12,737 nucleotides of DNA from Methyloglobulus sp. GTDB taxonomy: Bacteria; Pseudomonadota; Gammaproteobacteria; Methylococcales; Methylomonadaceae. Position numbers and translations under genes: made by a program. Shown one piece after another: positions 8,061-12,737 of the stretch. Position 1 is the first letter of the stretch; each line of letters starts with the position of its first letter. The notes under the pieces are model-generated. The model worked only from the letters and a program-made list of their open reading frames with translations, ran no database searches and was not told where the DNA came from. Where the stretch lies: NCBI GenBank assembly GCA_013140405.1, contig JABFSV010000500.1, forward strand, positions 1 to 12,737. Direction: 5' to 3'.

Positions 8061-9018
8061 TATTGGTGGTACAAAAACAGTGCTTGCGCTGCTTGCCAGA
8101 TCGCCGGACGGGTTAACAAACTCGATTAAGGAACAAAGCTATCCAAGTGATGGTTTCCTGAATTTTGATGATATTTTGGATGATTTTCTGCCGCTTGGAA
8201 CTACGCTGACCTCTGCTTGTTTTGGCATAGCCGGGCCTGTGGTAAACCAATATTGTCAAATGACCAACCTGTCATGGTCGTTGGATGCTGCAAAGTTAAA
8301 AATTAAGTTGGGAACGGATCGAGTAAGGCTTCTGAATGATCTGGAAGCCATGGCAATAGGGATGTTGCATTTACCGGAACACGATTTGGTTGAGCTAAAC
8401 CCCAACGCAACTGCCCAATCAGGAAATATTGCCGTCATTGCAGCAGGAACAGGCTTAGGTGAAGCCATTTTGTACTGGGATGGTGAAAAATATCATCCTA
8501 TTGCAACCGAGGGCGGACACTGTGATTTTGCCCCACAAAACCTGCAACAAGATAAGTTGTTGGCGTACTTGAGAACCTTATTTCCCGATCATGTCAGTTC
8601 TGAGCGCGTCATATCGGGTATAGGTTTTAGTCATCTTTATGATTTTCTCTGTAGCGATGGTTTTGCCCCACCTTGTCCCGATGTGCCTGATATTGCGGGC
8701 AGTATTGATAGAAATGCAGTCATTTCCCAGCTGGGCGTTACGGGTAAAGACCCTTTGTGTACTGAGGCAGTCAGGCTGTTTGTAGAACTTTATGGTGCAG
8801 AAGCGGGCAATTTAGCACTAAAGTCGCTTGCCATTGGTGGCGTTTTTATTGGTGGCGGAATTGGCCCCAAAATTTTACCTGCAATTAAAAGCGGAACATT
8901 TTTACAAGCATTCTCGGCTAAAGGCCGTTATTTACCCTTGCTCGATAAGGTTTCGATCAAAATTTCTCTAAACGAACGTACGCCTTTAATTGGAGCAATT
9001 AACTTTTTTGCGGTCTAA
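8044..9018 (+). CDS. glk: Glucokinase (ATP-dependent, E. coli Glk type)
   Basis: Phosphorylates glucose to glucose 6-phosphate with ATP in the cytoplasm. The 324-residue length matches the family (E. coli about 321). Landmarks in order are the phosphate-binding loop GDIGGTKT (residues 5-12), FGIAGPV (60-66), LLNDLEA with the catalytic base Asp99, AAGTGLGEA (133-141), the sugar-binding EGGHCDFAP (Glu156, His159) and the adenosine-binding IGGGIGPK near residue 273. The EGGHxDFAP form places it in the Glk family rather than the zinc-motif ROK family. It starts 17 nt inside the end of the phosphorylase-kinase-like gene, with GGAG 8 nt before the ATG, so translational coupling is likely. A terminator-like hairpin lies downstream within the palindromic element. 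The coupling suggests it acts on glucose released or sensed by the upstream GH15 protein, since methanotroph-like hosts often do not grow on external glucose (inference). Confidence 0.95.
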   Translation: MILAGDIGGTKTVLALLARSPDGLTNSIKEQSYPSDGFLNFDDILDDFLPLGTTLTSACFGIAGPVVNQYCQMTNLSWSLDAAKLKIKLGTDRVRLLNDLEAMAIGMLHLPEHDLVELNPNATAQSGNIAVIAAGTGLGEAILYWDGEKYHPIATEGGHCDFAPQNLQQDKLLAYLRTLFPDHVSSERVISGIGFSHLYDFLCSDGFAPPCPDVPDIAGSIDRNAVISQLGVTGKDPLCTEAVRLFVELYGAEAGNLALKSLAIGGVFIGGGIGPKILPAIKSGTFLQAFSAKGRYLPLLDKVSIKISLNERTPLIGAINFFAV

Positions 9019-9072
9019 TCATTGCGCTATTAAGTTATCTATAGCCACATCCCCCAATGGCAAGTGCTTATT

Positions 9073-9214
9073 GATTCGGCCTTTTAATGTTTGAACCGTT
9101 CGTACCCGCAGGGCATAAATACTGAGCTTGTCGAAGTACACAAGCCTTTAGACAGGCTTTTATGCCCTTTGGGTACAAGGCGAACGGAAACTTAAACCTC
9201 CACAAGGCCGAATC
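9073..9214. repeat. 142-bp palindromic element (MITE/REP-like candidate)
   Basis: The glk-maeB spacer holds a nested imperfect palindrome. Its matching arms are GATTCGGCCTT (9073-9083) with AAGGCCGAATC (9204-9214), CCGTTCG (9096-9102) with CGAACGG (9181-9187), TACCC (9103-9107) with GGGTA (9171-9175), and GGGCATAAA (9111-9119) with TTTATGCCC (9159-9167). The centre contains CTGAGCTTGTCGAAG (9122-9136), a string I recognise from dispersed palindromic repeats in many proteobacterial genomes. No ORF, transposase or clear target-site duplication is seen. It is probably a non-autonomous repeat or REP-type element, and the copy number cannot be judged from one window. Confidence 0.6.
9142..9163 (+). 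terminator. Possible rho-independent terminator of the glk unit
   Basis: AAGCCT (9142-9147) and AGGCTT (9154-9159) form a 6-bp stem with a 6-nt loop, followed by a short TTTT run (9158-9161). It sits about 125 nt after the glk stop, inside the larger palindrome. A competing stem, GCTTGT (9126-9131) with ACAAGC (9140-9145), uses part of the same left arm. The T-run is short, so termination is uncertain. Confidence 0.35.
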
Positions 9215-9236
9215 TTTAGTGCTAAATACCACCTGT

Positions 9237-9265
9237 TTGAGAGAAGAGATTTCTTTTGAGCTAAT
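9237..9265 (+). promoter_or_regulatory. Weak candidate promoter for maeB
   Basis: TTGAGA (9237-9242, 5 of 6 matches to the -35 consensus) is followed after 17 nt by GCTAAT (9260-9265, 4 of 6 matches to the -10 consensus). The start would fall about 10-12 nt before the maeB ATG, leaving a very short leader. No good Shine-Dalgarno precedes that ATG, which fits a short or near-leaderless message but does not prove it. Confidence 0.25.
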
Positions 9266-9283
9266 AAGTGATAACTATTAAAT

Positions 9284-11596
9284 ATGACCACTCTCATTGA
9301 TTTAAATGAAGAAAAGCGCCAGCAATTGCGAGAAGCCGCGCTTGAATATCATTCAACGCCGACTCCTGGAAAGATAAGCGTCACCCCCACCAAACAATTA
9401 TCAAATCAACGCGATCTTGCCCTAGCGTACTCGCCCGGCGTGGCGGCGGCTTGTGATGAAATTGTTGCCGATCCAAATAATGCTTTCAAATATACCGCAC
9501 GCGGTAACCTGGTTGCAGTAATCACCAATGGAACAGCCGTGCTGGGGCTAGGAAATATCGGTCCATTGGCGGCAAAACCGGTAATGGAGGGCAAAGCCGT
9601 CTTGTTTAAAAAATTTGCCGGAATCGATGTTTTCGACATTGAGATTAACGAGCCTGACCCCGACAAATTATGCGATGTGATTGCCGCCTTAGAGCCAACT
9701 TTTGGCGGTATCAATTTGGAAGACATCAAAGCACCAGAATGCTTTTATGTCGAACGTAAACTACGTGGGCGCATGAAAATTCCGGTTTTCCATGACGATC
9801 AGCATGGTACGGCTATTATTGTGGGAGCCGCTATTTTAAATGGCTTGAAGGTAGTTAGTAAAAATATCAAACAATGTAAACTGGTTGTATCGGGTGCCGG
9901 TGCTGCTGCATTGGCATGCCTAGACTTGATTGTCGATCTGGGCTTCCCGATTGAGAACATATTTGTAACCGATCTGGCTGGTGTCGTCTATAAAGGCCGC
10001 ATTGAGTTAATGGATCCTGATAAAGCCCGTTTCGCGCAAGATACCAGCGCCCGAAAATTATTAGATGTCATAGCGGGTGCAGATATTTTTTTGGGATTGT
10101 CCGCAGGCGGTGTATTAACTCAAGACATGGTCAAGCTGATGGCAGATCGACCATTAATTTTGGCGTTAGCGAACCCAACCCCGGAAATCATGCCTGAAGA
10201 AATCAAGGCTGTCCGTGACGATGCCATCATTGCCACAGGCCGTTCCGATTATCCAAACCAAGTTAATAATGTCCTATGTTTTCCCTACATTTTTCGGGGC
10301 GCACTCGACTGTGGCGCTACCACGATAAATAGGGAAATGGAGATTGCTGCCGTTAATGCTATTGCCGACTTAGCGCAAGCGGAACAGTCAGATATTGTCG
10401 CGACGGCTTACAACATAAAGAATCTATCGTTCGGGCCGGACTATCTGATTCCCATGCCATTCGATCCACGGCTGATGACTAAAATCGCTCCAGCAATTGC
10501 CAAGGCAGCGGAAAAATCGGGTGTTGCCGTTCGTCCGATTCAGGATATGCAAGGCTACATTGATCGTTTGCAGCAATTTGTTTATCACAGCGGCACTTTC
10601 ATGAAACCGGTCTTCCAGGTTGCGAAAAATACGCCTGCAGCTAATAAGCGCATTGTGTTTGCTGAAGGCGAAGATGAACGCGTTCTGCGTGCCGTGCAAA
10701 TTTTAGTTGATGAAAATATCGCCCAACCTATTTTGATTGGCCGTCCGGCAGTATTGCAGAGTCGAATTGAAAAATTTGGTTTACGCATTAAACCCGATGT
10801 CGATTTTCAGGTGATTAATCCGGAGTACGACGAACGTTACCGGGATTTCTGGCAGACTTATCTTGCAATGACCATCCGTAAAGGCGTTAGCGAACAATAC
10901 GCCAAGCTGGAAATGCGCCGCCGCCATACCTTGATCGGCGCAATGCTGATCCATAAGGGCTATGCCGACGGGATGATTTGCGGCACCTTTGGCACGCCTG
11001 CATTGCATCTTCATTACATCGACCAAGTCCTTGGCAAACGTGCGGGCATTAACGTATACGCAGCAATGAACGGCCTGATCTTACCGGATCGCCAGATTGT
11101 ATTGGTCGATACGCATGTCAATGAAAATCCGACCGCAGAGCAGCTTGCCGAAATCACTGTGTTAGCGGCAGCACAGATGCGACGTTTTGGTTTGGTACCT
11201 AGGGTAGCACTGCTGTCACATTCCAACTTTGGGACTAGCAACAGTGAGTCTGCACAAAAAATGCGTGCGGCTCTGGCAATCATCAGGAAACAATCGCCTG
11301 ATCTTGAAATCGAAGGCGAAATTCATGGCGATACAGCCCTTGATTATGAACTATTAAAAAAATCCATGCCAGATTCTAAGTTGACAGGAAGCGCCAATTT
11401 ACTCGTTTTACCTAATATTGATGCCGCTAATATTGCTTACAACTTGCTTAAAACCGCCTCCGGCAACGGTGTTGCAATCGGCCCTGTTTTACTCGGTTGC
11501 AGCAGGCCGGTACATATACTCACACCCTCGGCAACTGTGCGACGTGTCGTGAACATGGCTGGTTTATGTGTAGTCGACGCGGTGGAAAAGCAATAA
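9284..11596 (+). CDS. maeB: NADP-dependent malic enzyme with phosphotransacetylase-like C-terminal domain
   Basis: Oxidatively decarboxylates malate to pyruvate and CO2 while reducing NADP+, supplying NADPH and pyruvate in the cytoplasm. At 770 residues it matches the long MaeB form (E. coli about 759). Residues about 15-430 are the malic enzyme part: [10 protein letters not shown] (Tyr49), GLGNIGP (88-94), [10 protein letters not shown] (Lys104 the likely catalytic lysine), [10 protein letters not shown] (metal ligands Glu146/Asp147), FHDDQHGTA (Asp171/Asp172) and the nucleotide-binding [10 protein letters not shown] (201-210). Residues about 440-770 are a PTA/PTB domain beginning near [16 protein letters not shown]. 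In MaeB proteins this domain is generally thought to bind acetyl-CoA and regulate the enzyme rather than act as a phosphotransacetylase. The start agrees with family length, but the ribosome binding site is poor. It follows the 142-bp palindrome and converges on a DUF3422 gene, so it is probably monocistronic. Cofactor preference for NADP+ is inferred from the family. Confidence 0.97.
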   Translation: MTTLIDLNEEKRQQLREAALEYHSTPTPGKISVTPTKQLSNQRDLALAYSPGVAAACDEIVADPNNAFKYTARGNLVAVITNGTAVLGLGNIGPLAAKPVMEGKAVLFKKFAGIDVFDIEINEPDPDKLCDVIAALEPTFGGINLEDIKAPECFYVERKLRGRMKIPVFHDDQHGTAIIVGAAILNGLKVVSKNIKQCKLVVSGAGAAALACLDLIVDLGFPIENIFVTDLAGVVYKGRIELMDPDKARFAQDTSARKLLDVIAGADIFLGLSAGGVLTQDMVKLMADRPLILALANPTPEIMPEEIKAVRDDAIIATGRSDYPNQVNNVLCFPYIFRGALDCGATTINREMEIAAVNAIADLAQAEQSDIVATAYNIKNLSFGPDYLIPMPFDPRLMTKIAPAIAKAAEKSGVAVRPIQDMQGYIDRLQQFVYHSGTFMKPVFQVAKNTPAANKRIVFAEGEDERVLRAVQILVDENIAQPILIGRPAVLQSRIEKFGLRIKPDVDFQVINPEYDERYRDFWQTYLAMTIRKGVSEQYAKLEMRRRHTLIGAMLIHKGYADGMICGTFGTPALHLHYIDQVLGKRAGINVYAAMNGLILPDRQIVLVDTHVNENPTAEQLAEITVLAAAQMRRFGLVPRVALLSHSNFGTSNSESAQKMRAALAIIRKQSPDLEIEGEIHGDTALDYELLKKSMPDSKLTGSANLLVLPNIDAANIAYNLLKTASGNGVAIGPVLLGCSRPVHILTPSATVRRVVNMAGLCVVDAVEKQ

Positions 11597-11640
11597 CAAT
11601 TGTGGCTATCAAGATGGCACTTCGGATCAACCTATTTTCT

Positions 11641-11663
11641 GAGCAAGATTTGCTTGCACTTTT
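11641..11663. terminator. Weak hairpin in the convergent gap
   Basis: GCAAG (11643-11647) and CTTGC (11653-11657) form a 5-bp stem with a 5-nt loop, followed on the plus strand by ACTTTT. It lies in the 74-bp gap between the convergent maeB and DUF3422 genes and could serve maeB. The stem is short and the T-run is offset, so support is slim. Confidence 0.22.
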
Positions 11664-11670
11664 GTCAGCA

Positions 11671-12737
11671 TTATTCGCTGGTATTAGCAATGATGGTATG
11701 AACGCGTTTAATACCAATCGCGGTGATTAACAAAATAATGGGGATAGAAATGCCCTCAATCAGTTCTGGATTGACTTTAAAGCCAATGATATGAAGCGCT
11801 TCGGCGATTTTACCGATCAAATTGGCAGCATAATAAGTAATGGCCACCATTGAAATGCCTTCAACCATTTGCTGCATCCGTAATTGCATTTTTGCGCGTA
11901 AGGCCATTGACGAGAGTAGGCTCTGGTTTTGTCGCTCGATAATGATATCGACACGCGTGCGTAATAGCTGCCCCGCATTACTGACGCGTTCAGATAACAG
12001 GGTAAATCGGTGCGAAACAGATGAGCAGGTATTCATCGCCGGTTCCAGCCGCCGTTTGATAAATTCACCTATGGTTTGAATGCCCTGAATTCTTACTTCA
12101 CGCAAATCACTGACTCGCTGCTCTACCAAGAGATAATAGGCGCTGGCTGCGGCAAAGCGGAAGTGATTGGTGGAAATATGATTTTCAACTTCCGCCGCCA
12201 GTGTCGTTAACTCATCCAATAATTCGGCATCGTTATTTTCTGGCGAAGTCATGGCGCTGGTAATGGTAAACAATTGCCGATCCGCTTTATTTAACGCTGG
12301 ATATAGCTTGCGCGCGATGGGAAATGCGAGCAATGCCATCACCCGATACACTTCTATATCAAATAATCGTTGTAATAAGCGCCCAGCCTGCTCTGATCTT
12401 AGATCATGGTTAATAATTAAAAAACGGCTAAAACCATCCACATGAATGCGAAAATCCGTGAACACCGAGGCTGCACCGCCAGTTACTTTAGAACCGATGA
12501 TGGGATTGTCTGCAAAGTAAGCTGAAAGAGACGATGAATCCGTATTCTCCTCAAAATTAATATCGCCCTCGGAAACAATAGTTGTGTGGGCAGCAACAAT
12601 GACTTGCCCGGTTAACTGTGACAACCAATCCACTGGTACTTTTTTAAGGGCAGAATCTGTAAAAAGATCTTTCGGCGTATCGTGAACATAAAAGCTGTAA
12701 GTGCTGAACTCACCGTGCCGTTCCCAACGTATTTGAA
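11671..12737 (-). CDS. DUF3422 family membrane-anchored protein, N-terminus cut by window edge
   Basis: The reading frame stays open to the right edge, so the real start is outside the window. The GTG at 12631-12633 is an internal valine: upstream of it the frame continues with an RWERHGEFSTYSFYVHD segment, the conserved N-terminal signature I recognise from DUF3422 proteins. About 355 residues are visible, and the usual length is roughly 420-450. The middle is rich in charged helices, with likely coiled-coil stretches. Near the C-terminus, two hydrophobic segments (encoded around 11794-11860 and 11710-11760) are separated by a short polar loop, giving a helical hairpin that would anchor the protein in the inner membrane. 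This arrangement, with a long soluble helical part and a C-terminal membrane hairpin, recalls CorA-like topology, but no GMN-type motif is seen. The function is unknown. It is convergent with maeB, and no partner is visible. Confidence 0.87.
   Translation of the reverse strand, partial: QIRWERHGEFSTYSFYVHDTPKDLFTDSALKKVPVDWLSQLTGQVIVAAHTTIVSEGDINFEENTDSSSLSAYFADNPIIGSKVTGGAASVFTDFRIHVDGFSRFLIINHDLRSEQAGRLLQRLFDIEVYRVMALLAFPIARKLYPALNKADRQLFTITSAMTSPENNDAELLDELTTLAAEVENHISTNHFRFAAASAYYLLVEQRVSDLREVRIQGIQTIGEFIKRRLEPAMNTCSSVSHRFTLLSERVSNAGQLLRTRVDIIIERQNQSLLSSMALRAKMQLRMQQMVEGISMVAITYYAANLIGKIAEALHIIGFKVNPELIEGISIPIILLITAIGIKRVHTIIANTSE

Noticed and set aside
9406..9729. 107-codon minus-strand ORF within maeB
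   Set aside because: Antisense to the conserved malic enzyme core, with no family resemblance.
11497..11730. 77-codon plus-strand ORF spanning the maeB end and the convergent gap
   Set aside because: It overlaps the maeB C-terminus in another frame and the DUF3422 C-terminus in antisense, with no ribosome binding site or motif.
12631..12633. GTG as the start of the DUF3422 gene
   Set aside because: The frame stays open upstream to the window edge and encodes the conserved RWERHGEFSTY signature, so the GTG is an internal valine.

Overview
The window looks like chromosomal DNA of a gammaproteobacterium of moderate G+C content. It carries a hexameric-type citrate synthase, an E. coli-type glucokinase, an MaeB-type malic enzyme with its phosphotransacetylase-like tail, and a DUF3422 membrane protein. 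A methanotroph of the Methylococcales is a plausible host. That rests on the gene mix, the base composition and a dispersed-repeat-like palindrome, not on a marker gene, so the assignment is tentative.

Layout: (1) 1-967, minus strand, citrate synthase gltA, cut by the left edge. A short spacer with a good sigma70-like promoter and an overlapping inverted repeat separates it from (2) 1052-4450, minus strand, a two-domain protein of 1132 residues (transglutaminase-like followed by a DUF2126 predicted amidoligase). (3) 4451-4808 is a 358-bp AT-rich divergent intergenic region rich in dyad symmetry. (4) 4809-8060, plus strand, encodes a 1083-residue protein that resembles the eukaryotic glycogen phosphorylase kinase alpha/beta regulatory subunits from end to end, with a GH15-type (glucoamylase-like) N-terminal domain. 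(5) 8044-9018, plus strand, is a glucokinase that overlaps gene 4 by 17 nt. (6) 9019-9283 is an intergenic region mostly filled by a 142-bp palindromic element. (7) 9284-11596, plus strand, is maeB. (8) 11671-12737, minus strand, is a DUF3422 family membrane-anchored protein in convergent orientation, cut by the right edge.

How the genes fit together: gltA and maeB are central carbon genes (entry into the TCA cycle; malate to pyruvate with NADPH). The PhK-alpha/beta-like gene and glk form a tight two-gene unit. If the GH15 domain is active, it would release glucose from glycogen or maltooligosaccharides, and the coupled glucokinase would trap it as glucose 6-phosphate. If it is inactive, as thought for the eukaryotic subunits, it may be a glucan-sensing regulatory protein. 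This pair is the most interesting part of the window. No tRNA, rRNA, CRISPR array, transposase or phage gene was seen.
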